NCBI GenBank assembly: GCA_958295825.1
Contig: OY282375.1
Coordinates: 2,651,489-2,715,488 of the forward strand
DNA from: an uncultured Candidatus Entotheonella sp.
GTDB lineage: Bacteria > Tectomicrobia > Entotheonellia > Entotheonellales > Entotheonellaceae
Direction of reading: 5' to 3'
DNA: 64,000 nucleotides
In this document: piece after piece, positions 40,377 through 50,010 of the stretch
Position numbering within the stretch: position 1 is the stretch's first letter
Layout of the letters: the number at the start of each line of letters is the position of its first letter
The notes under the pieces: generated by a model
What the model was told of the DNA's origin: nothing
Database searches by the model: none
What the model saw: only the letters and a program-made list of their open reading frames with translations
Position numbers and translations under genes: made by a program

Positions 40377-41330
40377 GTGCGCTACCGGCGGTTGGGACGG
40401 ACGGAATTGCAGGTATCGGAGGTGGGATTCGGCGCCTGGGGTATCGGTGGCAACGCCCACGGCCATAGCTACGGCCCGACCGACAACACGGAATCGCTGC
40501 GCGCCGTGGCCCGCGCCTTCGACCTGGGCTGCACATTTTTCGACACTGCTGACGTGTATGGCCACGGCCTCAGCGAAAAGCTGCTTGGCCAAGCCTTGGC
40601 CAAGCACCGCTCGGCCTGCGTCATCGCCACCAAGGTGGGATGCGACTTCTACCACGGGCCGTTCCGCAAGAACTTCGATCCCGATTACATCCGGTTGGCG
40701 CTGGACAAGAGCCTGCAACGCCTGCGCACGGACTACGTCGATCTGTATCAACTTCACAATCCGCCGCTGATGATGCTGGAGCGCGGTGAGCACTACGAGG
40801 TGCTGGACGATCTGAAGCGCCAAGGCAAGATTCGCTACTACGGGGTCTCGGTGCATGACGCCTACGAGGGCAGCATGGCCATCCATACCGGCAAGCCGGA
40901 CGCCCTGCAAGTGGAGTACAACCTGCTGCGGCAGGACCCACGTGAGGAGTTGTTCCCGGAGGCGCGGGATAATGACGTCGGCCTGATCGTCCGCTCGCCC
41001 CTGTGCAGCGGCATGCTGAGCGGCCACTACACGGCAGACGCCACGTTCGACCCCAGCGACGTGCGCGCGACTTGGCCGCCGGGCTATCTCGCCCTGCAAG
41101 TGGACGTGGCCAACGGCGTCCGCTTTCTGGCCACGGAACGGCGCTCGCTGGCGCAGGCGGCGTTGCGGTTCGTTCTGGACGCGCCGGAAATTTCCGTGGT
41201 CATTCCCGGTATCAAAACGGTCGCGCAGACGGAGGAAAACCTGGCCGTCAGCGACCTGCCGGAACTCATGGCTGATGAGCGGGAGGCGATTCGCGACGGA
41301 CTGGAAGAAATTGGCGAGGATTTTCTGTAA
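40377..41330 (+). CDS. Aldo/keto reductase
   Basis: 317 residues; GTG start with AAGGAGGAT directly before. A TIM-barrel NADPH oxidoreductase: DTADVYGHGLSEKLLGQAL (catalytic Asp and Tyr), VIATKVG (Lys), LYQLHNPP (His). The late SVVIPGIKTVAQTEENL segment fits the cofactor loop. Divergent from the DUF4079 gene. Substrate unknown. Confidence 0.92.
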   Translation: MRYRRLGRTELQVSEVGFGAWGIGGNAHGHSYGPTDNTESLRAVARAFDLGCTFFDTADVYGHGLSEKLLGQALAKHRSACVIATKVGCDFYHGPFRKNFDPDYIRLALDKSLQRLRTDYVDLYQLHNPPLMMLERGEHYEVLDDLKRQGKIRYYGVSVHDAYEGSMAIHTGKPDALQVEYNLLRQDPREELFPEARDNDVGLIVRSPLCSGMLSGHYTADATFDPSDVRATWPPGYLALQVDVANGVRFLATERRSLAQAALRFVLDAPEISVVIPGIKTVAQTEENLAVSDLPELMADEREAIRDGLEEIGEDFL

Positions 41331-41544
41331 TTGGCTTGGTCCGGCGAAACGGTGAGTTCTCTGGCGCTCGCCGTATCTCCCCAGGCACCGTTGCCAGCAT
41401 TCGGGGCGTGTCGTCCGGCAACGAAACGAATCAGCCGCCATCGCGATTGACCTGAAAAACAAAGCGGATGCCAGAAAATACAAGCGGGAATCACCGATGA
41501 TTGATGACATGAAATCTGTCGAAATCCGACATCCAGACCTTGGC
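41331..41544. other. Gap before IS remnant
   Basis: About 214 bp with no gene I can support. It probably includes decayed IS5 sequence, since the transposase remnant begins directly after. Confidence 0.35.
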
Positions 41545-41792
41545 GACCCGCGATGGCGTGGTGGCCTTTTTTGCATCCCTCGCTGCGCGATTGGGAGAAA
41601 GCGGGCAACAGGAGTCGTTGCCGATTTCGGGCACGGGTAGAGCATGTCTTCGGGGCGCAGCACAACGACCTGGACGGGACGTTGGTTCGCAGCATCGGGC
41701 TGGTACGGGCGCGGACAGGTCTCAAGAACCTCGCCTGCAACATGCGGCGCCTGGTTCTCTTGCAACGTCTGGCGACGGTGGATGCACGGTAA
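41545..41792 (+). pseudogene. IS5-family transposase C-terminal remnant
   Basis: RVEHVFGAQHNDLDGTLVRSIGLVRARTGLKNLACNMRRLVLLQRLATVDAR, ending at a TAA, is the C-terminal end of an IS5-group DDE transposase (the Glu of the DDE triad lies in VEHVFG). The N-terminal two thirds are missing and the upstream part is frame-shifted. No terminal inverted repeats are recognisable. Confidence 0.75.
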
Positions 41793-42005
41793 AGGGGGAC
41801 GCGGGGTGAGTGCCGGATGCCCTTTTTGCAAGCGTCATGGCTCCTGTTGGGGAGCGACCTCACCACGCAAACCTCCGTTTATGCTCTGTCGCCATGACGC
41901 GGCAGAGTCACTCACGCCCGTTATGCCCGCCAGTGAGTTGTTTTTCGAGGCACCCCTATCTTATCATTTGTTTCTTGGAGGGGGCCATTCAAGAGAGGGT
42001 CTTGT
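41793..42005. other. Gap after IS remnant
   Basis: About 213 bp without a supported gene; it ends with the ribosome site GAGAGGG for the next small gene. Nothing else recognised. Confidence 0.35.
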
Positions 42006-42188
42006 ATGCAAAATGAGCAAGGCAAGCCGTCAACGGCAACCGAGCGTGAAGCCACCACGATCAGGGTCAAACCGCACACCTACCAGCCAAGCAAGGCAGA
42101 GCTCGAAGCCGACCTGCATATCGACGCGACACCGGAAGAACTCCGGCAGGCATGGGTACGCCCGGTCATCATGCAGAAAGAAGAGTAG
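42006..42188 (+). CDS. Small conserved-type protein, 60 residues
   Basis: GAGAGGG lies 6 nt before the ATG. The sequence (IRVKPHTYQPSKAELEADLHIDATPEELRQAWVRPV) is polar and looks like a short regulatory or antitoxin-like protein. Similar small proteins with KPHTYxPSKAEL are recalled from many proteobacteria, without a known role. No toxin gene adjoins. Confidence 0.55.
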   Translation: MQNEQGKPSTATEREATTIRVKPHTYQPSKAELEADLHIDATPEELRQAWVRPVIMQKEE

Positions 42189-42283
42189 AAGCCCAATGGC
42201 TCGCCAGCATAGGGGAGCCTTCCCCAATGTGACTATCCGAATATAATTCCCTTTTGCAAGGTCCTGTGAGGATTGATTCGAAG

Positions 42284-42838
42284 ATGCCTCTGCCGAGAGA
42301 CCGTATGATTCTACAGCCTATTCCTAAACCATTACCCGGTTACCTTGGAGCCGTTTGGGGCCTCGCGGGCATCGCTGCTTTGCTGGGCTATTCCGTATGG
42401 CGGCTGGCGGCGGTCGCCGTTGGCGCTTGGTCTCACGATTTTTACATTCATCACTGGCTGGTGCTGGCAGCGCACGTCGCCTTCATGGCTTGGTCCGAGG
42501 GCTACCGCGGCTTTCAGCAGAGTTTCTCGCCGCGCATCGTAGCCCGCGCCAAGCACCTGATTGCGCATCCGCGCCCAGTGCACGTGCTGCTGGCGCCGCT
42601 GTTCTGCATGGGTTACTTCCATACCACAAAGCGGCGCATGATCTCCGTGTACGCGCTGACGGTGTTCATCATCCTGCTCATCATTGCAGTGCGCTGGCTC
42701 GCGCAACCGTGGCGGGGGATTGTCGACGCCGGGGTGGTCGTCGGGTTGCTGTGGGGCCTCATTTCAATAGGCGCGTTCACGCTGCGGGCGCTGACCGCGG
42801 ATAACTATCCGTATGCTCCCGAAGTGCCGGAAGGCTAG
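42284..42838 (+). CDS. Membrane protein of unknown function (four segments)
   Basis: 184 residues, starting from the ATG at 42284 (an ATG at 42305 is also possible). Segments at about 20-40, 55-75, 115-135 and 145-165. The tail is Pro-rich (NYPYAPEVPEG). No family recognised. It lies 38 nt before the Rieske-fusion gene, so the pair may work together in the membrane. Confidence 0.7.
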   Translation: MPLPRDRMILQPIPKPLPGYLGAVWGLAGIAALLGYSVWRLAAVAVGAWSHDFYIHHWLVLAAHVAFMAWSEGYRGFQQSFSPRIVARAKHLIAHPRPVHVLLAPLFCMGYFHTTKRRMISVYALTVFIILLIIAVRWLAQPWRGIVDAGVVVGLLWGLISIGAFTLRALTADNYPYAPEVPEG

Positions 42839-42876
42839 ACGCCGCAGGCCAACCCTGTCTTATCTGGAGGTGGCGT

Positions 42877-44469
42877 ATGTCCTGGGTTAAAACGGTGCCG
42901 TGCTCCGAATTGCAAGGTCGTCCGGTCGTATTTCAACACCCGCCGAAGCAGGTGGCCTTATTCAGCGTCGCCGGGTCTGTTTACGCCGTGGACAACCGCT
43001 GCCCGCACGAGGGCTATCCCTTGGTCGAGGGTCAGATTGACGGCGCCTGCACCCTCACCTGCAACTGGCACAACTGGAAATTCCGCCTCAGCGACGGCCG
43101 CTGCATCCTCGGCGGCGACAACCTGCGGTCCTACGAAACACGCGTTGAGGACGGCTACGTGTGGCTCAACCTGGCCGACCCGCCGCCCGAGGTCGTGCAG
43201 GCGGAGATTCTGGACGGCCTTTACGAGGCTTTCCGCAAGCAGGAATACGACCGCATCTGCCGCGAATTGAGCCGCCTGCACTTTCACGGCCTGGACTCGC
43301 TAACGGCGGTGCGCCGGGCGGTGGAGTGGTCGCACGATCGCCTGGAGTTCGGCTTTGTGCATGCCTACGCCGCCGCCGCCGATTGGCTGACCCTGGCACG
43401 GCAGTGCGCCGGAGAATGGGAACCGCAACTCATCTGTCTGGCGGAATCCATCGACCACATGGCACATACGGCCCTGCGGCACCCCGTCTACTCTTTTGGC
43501 GACGCCGGGGAGCCGTTTACGACTCAGGGCTTCGCCGCCGCGGTCGAGGCAGAAAATCCGCAGGCCGCCGAGGGGATGGTTCTGCAAGGACTGGCCAACG
43601 GCCTGCACTGGCACGATATGCACGAGGCACTGGCCACCACCGCGCTGGCCCACTACAACGATTTCGGCCACTCGCTGATCTACGTCTACAAGGCCTCCCA
43701 ACTGGTCGAGCACCTGGGAGTGGAGGTCGAACCCTTTCTGCTGCCCACCCTGGCGCGACATCTCTGCTACACCACACGGGAGGATTTGCTGCCCGACTTT
43801 CGGGACTACGCCGGCGCTCTGGCGGCCTTGCAATCCAGCGCCTGGGGGCCATCCAAGACTTGCGAGCCCCTACCCTACCCAGCGACGACCAAACAGGCGC
43901 TGGCATGGGTGGTAAGAAACGCCGCCTTGCACACCCCGGAGGCGCTCTACCAGGCGCTCCTGGAGGCCCTGGCCCGTAACTTCCTCTGCTACGACGCCAC
44001 CTACGATACGCAGTACCATCGGCCCGTGAGCGATAACGTCAGCTGGTTGAGCTTCACGCACGGCATCACCTTTGCCAACGCGGTGCGGACGCAGTGCGCC
44101 GCCCTGCCGTCGCTGTGGGCGCCCGGCCTGCTGCAAATGGCCTGCTTCGTAGGGCGCAACCGCCGCTATCTGGACCTGGAACTCGCACAAACGGAGGGGG
44201 AATGGGCCGTCGCGGATGCCGATGGCTTCTTTGGAGAGGTTACTGAGTTGCTGCTGGACCACGGCCTGCGGGAGCCCATTTACGCCGCCCACGTCGTCAA
44301 GACGGCACGGGCCGTGCAGGAGGAACTACCCGCCGCCTCTGAGACGTGCCATTTCTACCTGCTTGCCAGCCTGAATCGCTTCCTCCACTCACCCATCAAG
44401 CAGAAGCACGCCCGCCGCCTTGCTCGCCAAGCCGTAGCACTGGTCGGGCGGGACTTTCAAGCATCGTAG
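42877..44469 (+). CDS. Rieske [2Fe-2S] protein fused to a large helical domain
   Basis: 530 residues. The N-terminal 100 are a Rieske domain of the ferredoxin type (ligands C42-x-H44 and C62-x2-H65, CPHEGYPL and CNWHNWKF). No disulfide pair, so a low-potential dioxygenase-like cluster. The remaining 430 residues are helical and His-rich (ICLAESIDHMAHTALRH, ALAHYNDFGHSLIYVYKASQL, WLSFTHGITFANAVRT), recalling questin-oxidase-like (DUF4243) proteins. The fusion suggests an electron donor attached to an oxygenase-like body. GGAGG precedes the ATG. Confidence 0.8.
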   Translation: MSWVKTVPCSELQGRPVVFQHPPKQVALFSVAGSVYAVDNRCPHEGYPLVEGQIDGACTLTCNWHNWKFRLSDGRCILGGDNLRSYETRVEDGYVWLNLADPPPEVVQAEILDGLYEAFRKQEYDRICRELSRLHFHGLDSLTAVRRAVEWSHDRLEFGFVHAYAAAADWLTLARQCAGEWEPQLICLAESIDHMAHTALRHPVYSFGDAGEPFTTQGFAAAVEAENPQAAEGMVLQGLANGLHWHDMHEALATTALAHYNDFGHSLIYVYKASQLVEHLGVEVEPFLLPTLARHLCYTTREDLLPDFRDYAGALAALQSSAWGPSKTCEPLPYPATTKQALAWVVRNAALHTPEALYQALLEALARNFLCYDATYDTQYHRPVSDNVSWLSFTHGITFANAVRTQCAALPSLWAPGLLQMACFVGRNRRYLDLELAQTEGEWAVADADGFFGEVTELLLDHGLREPIYAAHVVKTARAVQEELPAASETCHFYLLASLNRFLHSPIKQKHARRLARQAVALVGRDFQAS

Positions 44470-44671
44470 AACACGGTACGACAGCCGGTAACCGACGAAA
44501 TTTCCACTGCCACGCAATATTGTTATTTATCCATCCACATTGTTGGGTGTACACTGGCCCGCATTCCGCCTGAGCAGTTTATTCGCAGCATGTGCGCCGG
44601 CAAGCTCCCAAGCGCCCTTGTCGTGCGCTCCGCACCGGCACATGCGTTAACCTCACGAGAGGACGCAGTCG

Positions 44672-44941
44672 ATGGAAATTTTCGTCAGTAACATCCCGTT
44701 TACTTCTACCCAGGACGACATCCGGCAACTTTTCGACGAATTTGGCACCGTGGAACGGGTCAGCATCATTACAGACCGGGAAACCGGTCGCTCACGCGGC
44801 TTTGGCTTTGTGGGCATGCCGAACGACGACGAGGCGCGCGCCGCCATCGAGGCCCTGAATGGCATCGAGATCCAGGGCCGCACGTTGACCATTAACGAAG
44901 CTCGCCCGCGCGAGCCGCGCTCGAACCGCCGCGATTGGTAA
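44672..44941 (+). CDS. RRM-type RNA-binding protein
   Basis: 89 residues, one RRM. RNP2 is IFVSNIP (residues 3-9) and RNP1 is RGFGFVGM (44-51). Bacterial single-RRM proteins of this kind (Rbp) bind RNA and are often cold-induced. GAGAGGA precedes the ATG. The 202-bp upstream region may hold a long leader; no convincing promoter found. Confidence 0.93.
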   Translation: MEIFVSNIPFTSTQDDIRQLFDEFGTVERVSIITDRETGRSRGFGFVGMPNDDEARAAIEALNGIEIQGRTLTINEARPREPRSNRRDW

Positions 44942-44990
44942 ACCGAACCGCGCACCCTACAACCTTACCTGAAGCAAGGTAGAATGACGG

Positions 44991-45677
44991 ATGCACAAGG
45001 ACCCTTCTATCGTAATTTGGCCAAACTACCAGGAATTCCGACGCTGGTTGGAAACGGAAGTCCACGGCCTCAGCGACGCTCAGCTCGACTTCGACTCTCA
45101 AGACCCGGGGTGCGAATGGATGTGGTGGTCCATTCGCCGCCAGGTCAGCCACATTGCCTGGGTCTTCCTGGCGGTCATGCGCCGCCGCTGCCACACCTTC
45201 CTGTGGCCCGACGGCAACATCCCAGCGCCGATTCGCTGGGAAGACCACAATCTCGCCAACATGAAGTCCGACCGCCGTCTCGATGAAGAACGGTACTGGG
45301 AAATCGGGGTTCTACTGGACAAATTGAGGATTGGCGCCGAGTGGGCCACGCAGGTCGTCAGCACGGTGCCGGTCGAAACCCTGCGCGCCACGCAGTCCGT
45401 GCACCGGGCCACGGCGTTCTGGAAGCACGTCATCCAAGTGCTGCCGCGCGGCGCCGACGTCGAGCCGGATGACCCCGGGTGCATTCGCTACACCTTGGAA
45501 GCCTCGCTGTGGATGTTGTACTGGGAGGTATTGGCGCATCTGTTCACGATTCAGCGCCTCAAACACGCTCAGGGTTTGGCGACTCGGATCACCATTCCTC
45601 GGGTGGGTTATCTGACCTTGCAGGCGTACACGGGGGAAACGGAGGAAGCCGCGCCGGGTTTCGTACCTCTCACCTAA
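44991..45677 (+). CDS. DinB-superfamily-like protein
   Basis: 228 residues, mainly helical, with WWSIRRQVSHIAWVFLAVMR near the N-terminus and WEVLAHLFTIQRLKHAQGL near the C-terminus. The pattern of spaced His residues (SHIAW, LWPDGN, AHLFT) fits the DinB four-helix metal-binding fold. Role unknown; many DinB-like proteins act as thiol-dependent transferases. Confidence 0.55.
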   Translation: MHKDPSIVIWPNYQEFRRWLETEVHGLSDAQLDFDSQDPGCEWMWWSIRRQVSHIAWVFLAVMRRRCHTFLWPDGNIPAPIRWEDHNLANMKSDRRLDEERYWEIGVLLDKLRIGAEWATQVVSTVPVETLRATQSVHRATAFWKHVIQVLPRGADVEPDDPGCIRYTLEASLWMLYWEVLAHLFTIQRLKHAQGLATRITIPRVGYLTLQAYTGETEEAAPGFVPLT

Positions 45678-46522
45678 TTTTCTGCCCCGCCGCCGGAATT
45701 GCTATCGTTCCAAGCGGTTTCATCTATCCCAGACAACAACCGGATGCTATACAACCGTGCGCTGGAACGGCTCTTCGTGTGGCCCGACTGCGCCTCAAAG
45801 CTGAGTCCGACAATGGTTGGCGCTTGCCGGTGCTCGCGCCAATAGTCGGGAAACTGCTCTCGGAAGTAATCCAATAAATTTACCCGATCGGTAAACACGC
45901 CGCCCTCGCTGCCGCTTCGCAGAGCGATGTATTTCACGTGTGGGTAAACGCACAGGATCCGTACGTCCGCGGGGCCTTCGCGCGGCGGAATGCAGGTATA
46001 GATATCGCCGACGGTCTCCGTCTCGCCCCAGAAGAAAGCCAGCATGCGCGGCAGATCCGGAAGGCCGGCGGTGGGCAACTTGTCGCCAAAAAGCACCTGA
46101 ACGACGATGGCACGGTCGTTGCGCTCATATAGATCCATGGCGGCGCCGCTGGGAAATGCCTCAACGCCCCAGACCAATTCCAGCACGGGAAATTCCTGCG
46201 GGTCCAAATTGACTTCGCTACCCCAGATGAAGAACGACTCGTCAGTCGCGACGCGCAGGAACCGATTCTGAAGCGGCCCGGCGAAGTCCAGGGGTTTGCC
46301 TTTTCCGATCAACACAATCGGCCACACCTGCTCCCAGCCATTTTTTCGCAGCCATCTATTCGCCGAAACGATCGGCGCCTCCGCCCCGTTGGAGGCGTGG
46401 ACATCCGCGTCTGGCATATCGGAAAAGCGCACGGTATATGCCTTCGGGGCTGTCCAGGCCACGCTGCTCACCAAGGAAAGGACGACCAGCACCAACATCG
46501 TTCGCTGCCAGATTCCTCGCAC
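45674..46522 (-). CDS. Exported DUF3047-domain protein
   Basis: 282 residues. I start at the GTG at 46522, with GAGGAA 7 nt upstream inside the end of mpl; the signal peptide (MLVLVVLSLVSSVAWTAP) follows. Body motifs (NRFLRVATDESFFIWGSEVNLDPQEFPVLELVWGVE, ...) match DUF3047, which is found in secreted proteins of unknown function. Last gene of the peptidoglycan-recycling operon. Confidence 0.75.
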   Translation of the reverse strand: MRGIWQRTMLVLVVLSLVSSVAWTAPKAYTVRFSDMPDADVHASNGAEAPIVSANRWLRKNGWEQVWPIVLIGKGKPLDFAGPLQNRFLRVATDESFFIWGSEVNLDPQEFPVLELVWGVEAFPSGAAMDLYERNDRAIVVQVLFGDKLPTAGLPDLPRMLAFFWGETETVGDIYTCIPPREGPADVRILCVYPHVKYIALRSGSEGGVFTDRVNLLDYFREQFPDYWREHRQAPTIVGLSFEAQSGHTKSRSSARLYSIRLLSGIDETAWNDSNSGGGAEN

Positions 46523-46523
46523 G

Positions 46524-47969
46524 TTAAGCTTCCTCGCAAAGGGGTTGCGCCTCAGCCTTTTGCCGCAATGCCGTGAGCAACCGCTCATGGATGTTATCAA
46601 AACCACCGTTGGACATGACGACCACCAAGTCCCCATCCTGTGCCTCACCCGACACCCGCGCAATGATAGCCGCCGTGTCCGGGTGGAACCACGCCGCCAC
46701 CCCGCGCGCCTTCAATGCCTCAACCAGCCGCTCTTCCGATAGCCGTTCGTGGGCCGCAAGTTCGTCTCGGCGATGCACCTCGGCGATGACCACGCGGTCC
46801 GCGCGGCTCAGCGCATCGACGTAAGCCTCTTGAAACACCCTGCGTCGAGTCGTCGCGGAGCGCGGCTCAAAAACGACCCACAGACGGGCCCCGGGATACG
46901 CCTGCCGCAGACCTTCCAGCGTCATGCCGACGGCCGTCGGGTGATGCGCGAAATCGTCGACAACCGTGACGCCGCCCACCTCGCCGCGCACCTCACACCG
47001 CCGCTTGAGGCCAGTAAAGCTTGCCAGCCCCGAGGCGATGCGTTCTTTCGGGACCCCCAGTCGGTGTGCGACGGCAATCGCCGCCAAGGCGTTACGCACG
47101 TTGTGGGGACCAAACAGCGTTGTCACGAAACGCCCGAACCCTTTACCGCCGTGGCGAACCTCCAGCACCGTGCCGCCCTCCCCGGCGCCCCACTCAGCCG
47201 CCTGCCAATCGGCGCCCGCCTCCAATCCGTAGGTCTGCACGCCATCGGCATTCGCCTCCTCGGCGCATAGGGAGCGCACGCCGGGGTCGTCGGCGCACGC
47301 AATCAGGCAGCCCTCAACGGGCAACAGGCGTACGAACCGCGCGAAAGCCGACCGCACGTGCGCCAAATCCCGGTAGATGTCGGCGTGGTCGAACTCCAGG
47401 GCCGTCAATACCGCCGTGCGGGGGCGGTAATGCAGGAACTTGGGGCCTTTATCGAAATAGGCGCTGTCGTATTCGTCGCCTTCCACGACAACATGCTCCC
47501 CTGCTCCCAGGCGAATGGGGGTGGGAAAATTGCGCATCACGGCGCCGACGAAAAAACCGGGGTCCCTACCGGCGTGCTCCAGCAACCAGGCGATCAATGC
47601 CGTGGTGGTGCTCTTGCCGTGCGTGCCGGCGACGACCACGGCGTGCCGCTTGTCGATGAGAAAATGGGCCAACGCTTGCGGAAACGACATCACGGCAACC
47701 CCAGTCTGCTCCGCCACTTCGGCCTCGGGATTCCCCCGCGACACAGCGTTGCCGACGACGACCAGATCGGGGCGCGGCTGCAGGTGGACGGCCTTGAATC
47801 CCTCGTACAACGGGATGCCCCAGTCATGCAGCTGCGTGGACATCGGCGGATAGACGTGCTGGTCGGAGCCGGTGACCCGGTGGCCGAGGGTCTTCAGGAG
47901 GACGGCCAGGCTACCCATGCCCGTGCCGCAGATGGCGATGAGGTGGATGTGCTGCGGGCGTAGCGTCAA
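46524..47969 (-). CDS. mpl: UDP-N-acetylmuramate:L-alanyl-gamma-D-glutamyl-meso-diaminopimelate ligase
   Basis: 481 residues, Mur-ligase family. The N-terminal Rossmann part starts IHLIAICGTGMGSLAVLLK; the ATP site is VVAGTHGKSTTTALIAWLLEHAG, with DEYDSAYFDKGPKF as the Mpl signature. Mpl reattaches recycled tripeptide to UDP-MurNAc. TTG start at 47969, overlapping the stop of the upstream hydrolase gene (TTGA). Full length. Confidence 0.95.
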   Translation of the reverse strand: MTLRPQHIHLIAICGTGMGSLAVLLKTLGHRVTGSDQHVYPPMSTQLHDWGIPLYEGFKAVHLQPRPDLVVVGNAVSRGNPEAEVAEQTGVAVMSFPQALAHFLIDKRHAVVVAGTHGKSTTTALIAWLLEHAGRDPGFFVGAVMRNFPTPIRLGAGEHVVVEGDEYDSAYFDKGPKFLHYRPRTAVLTALEFDHADIYRDLAHVRSAFARFVRLLPVEGCLIACADDPGVRSLCAEEANADGVQTYGLEAGADWQAAEWGAGEGGTVLEVRHGGKGFGRFVTTLFGPHNVRNALAAIAVAHRLGVPKERIASGLASFTGLKRRCEVRGEVGGVTVVDDFAHHPTAVGMTLEGLRQAYPGARLWVVFEPRSATTRRRVFQEAYVDALSRADRVVIAEVHRRDELAAHERLSEERLVEALKARGVAAWFHPDTAAIIARVSGEAQDGDLVVVMSNGGFDNIHERLLTALRQKAEAQPLCEEA

Positions 47970-49060
47970 GTGGCGGCAACTCCCAAGGCGTGCATGACGA
48001 GGTCGTGCACCCGCGGGCGTAGCCGGGAAATGCCGTCGGCTCGCCGCGATGGATGCACGCGATTGGTGCAGAGAACGACGCTGACCTGCCGCTCAAGGTC
48101 GATCCACAGGCTACACCCCGTGAACCCCAGATGTCCAACGGCATTGGCGCTGAAAAACGATCCGGCGCTGGAGCGTCCCGGCGTCGGCGTGTCCCATCCC
48201 AGGGCCCGCGTGGTGCCTAGCGGAACGGCCTGCCGCAGCCAGCTCTGACGCAGCAACGCAGGAGGCAGCCAATCGCGCCGTTTGGCGGCGGCTTCCAGCA
48301 TGGCGTGCGCGAATTCCCACACCCCGGCGGCGGTGGCGAACAGGCCGGCGTGCGCGGCAACGCCGCCCATGGCCCAGGCATTGGCGTCGTGCACCTCGCC
48401 CGACAACACCCGCCCGCGCCAGTCGCAGCGCTCCGTCGCGGCGAAGCCCGACGGGTCGCCGTCACTTTCCGGTGCACCCAGCGGGCGGTACGCGACCTGG
48501 TTCAGACCCAAAGGCCGCGCCACTCGTTGCTCGAACAGGAGGTCGAGCGGCTGCGCATAGCACGTTTCCAGAATATCGCCGAGCACGATGAATCCCAAAT
48601 CGCTGTACACCGATGCCTGCCCCGGCCGGTAGGCGAGCGGTTCTCCCAGGATCAACGCCGCCGCCTGCTGCCGGCGTTGCCGCCCCGTGCCGTTTGCCCC
48701 CAGCTTGATGTACAAGGGCAACCAGTCGGCAAAGCCGCCGCTGTGCGACAGCAGTTGGCGCACGGTAACCGCGCCCACGTCACCGGGCACAGTGGGGTAG
48801 AAACGCCGCAGCGGATCGTCCAATTGCAGAACGCCGTCCCGATGCGCCCCCAACACCAGAGGCGTGGTGGCCATCACCTTGGTCAATGAGGCAATGTCGA
48901 ACAGCGTCTCGCGCCGCATCGCTCGCCGGTCTGGAACCCACGCCGCGGCGCCGTATGCCTCGTGCCACACGACCTCGCCCCGGTGGGCCACGCAAACGAC
49001 CACACCCGGCACGTCGCCGCAGGCCGCGGATTGCCGGAGGCAGGCATCGAGTTGCTGCAT
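47966..49060 (-). CDS. Serine hydrolase, class C beta-lactamase/penicillin-binding type
   Basis: 364 residues. The nucleophile motif SxxK is SLTK in DIASLTKVMATTP; the YxN-like YSDLGFIVLG motif and the late HLGFTGCSLWIDLE follow. Members are D-amino-acid peptidases or esterases. It lies between ldcA-type and mpl genes, so it probably cleaves peptidoglycan-derived peptides. It has no signal peptide, which suggests the cytoplasm. The start follows the ldcA stop by 2 nt. Confidence 0.88.
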   Translation of the reverse strand: MQQLDACLRQSAACGDVPGVVVCVAHRGEVVWHEAYGAAAWVPDRRAMRRETLFDIASLTKVMATTPLVLGAHRDGVLQLDDPLRRFYPTVPGDVGAVTVRQLLSHSGGFADWLPLYIKLGANGTGRQRRQQAAALILGEPLAYRPGQASVYSDLGFIVLGDILETCYAQPLDLLFEQRVARPLGLNQVAYRPLGAPESDGDPSGFAATERCDWRGRVLSGEVHDANAWAMGGVAAHAGLFATAAGVWEFAHAMLEAAAKRRDWLPPALLRQSWLRQAVPLGTTRALGWDTPTPGRSSAGSFFSANAVGHLGFTGCSLWIDLERQVSVVLCTNRVHPSRRADGISRLRPRVHDLVMHALGVAAT

Positions 49061-49062
49061 GT

Positions 49063-50010
49063 TCAACAATCCCGCATCGTTACCGGCGACTCGCAGAACA
49101 CCAGCCGCCCGCCGCGAATCGCAGCCCCAACACCAAACGGCAGGGTCAGCGGCTGCCGGCAATGACCTGCGGGAAAGCCGTAGACAATCGGAATGCCCAG
49201 ACCACCCAGCACGTCGACGATGACGTCCTTGGCGTCGTATGGCAAATCGGCGTCAGCCTCAACCCGCTCGAAGCGCCCGAACACGAGACCGCGCACACCC
49301 TGTAACAGGCCGGACAGTTTCAACGCCGTCAGCAGGCGGTCAATGGCGTACAGGCGCTCGCCCTTATCCTCCAGGAACAAAATAGCGCCCCGCGTGCAGG
49401 GCTGGAACGGCGTGCCGATAGCGCAGGCAAATACCGACAGGCAGCCGCCCAGCAAGCGCCCCTCGGCATCGCCGGCGCACAGCACCGTGAGGCCGTCCTG
49501 ACAGGCGTCCGGCGGTTGCATGGCCTCCATGTCGCCCGTCAGTACGCCCATCAATTGCCGTCGCGCCGCGGTACTCAGTTCGCGGCGCAAATCGCCGCAC
49601 ACCACAGGGCCGTGCAGGGTTGCAAGCCCGCAGCGGGCATCGAGATAGCACAGCAGGCTCGTGAGGTCACTGTAGCCCATGAACAGCTTGGGATTGGCGC
49701 GCATGGCGTCGGCGTCAAGGAAGGGCAGCAACCGTTGTGAGCCATAGCCACCGCGACAGCAGAAGATGGCCTTGATGTCCGGGTCGGTGAACAGAGACTG
49801 CAACTCTGCGGCGCGCTCGGCGTCGCGCCCGGCGAGATAGCGGTAGTGTTCGAACACCCGCGGCTCGTAGCGCACCCGGAAACCCATGTCGTGCAGCACC
49901 TCGATGCCCTCGTGCAATGCCTCCTCCCGGAACGGGCTGGCCGGCGCCGCCAAGCCGATGCAGTCGCCTTCCCGCAGGGCGACAGGCCGCACAACGGGTA
50001 TGGTCTCCAT
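49063..50010 (-). CDS. LD-carboxypeptidase (muramoyltetrapeptide carboxypeptidase, LdcA-type)
   Basis: 315 residues, peptidase S66. The nucleophile Ser is in FMGYSDLTSLLCYL, and the Glu and His of the triad should be in LFLEDKGERLYAIDR and FPAGHCRQPLTLPFG. It trims the last D-Ala from recycled murein tetrapeptides in the cytoplasm, giving tripeptide for Mpl. Its ATG follows the stop of the CinA gene directly. Confidence 0.93.
   Translation of the reverse strand: METIPVVRPVALREGDCIGLAAPASPFREEALHEGIEVLHDMGFRVRYEPRVFEHYRYLAGRDAERAAELQSLFTDPDIKAIFCCRGGYGSQRLLPFLDADAMRANPKLFMGYSDLTSLLCYLDARCGLATLHGPVVCGDLRRELSTAARRQLMGVLTGDMEAMQPPDACQDGLTVLCAGDAEGRLLGGCLSVFACAIGTPFQPCTRGAILFLEDKGERLYAIDRLLTALKLSGLLQGVRGLVFGRFERVEADADLPYDAKDVIVDVLGGLGIPIVYGFPAGHCRQPLTLPFGVGAAIRGGRLVFCESPVTMRDC

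Noticed and set aside
40266..41831. 521-codon minus-strand frame
   Set aside because: Overlaps the aldo-keto reductase antisense, has no motif and no ribosome site.
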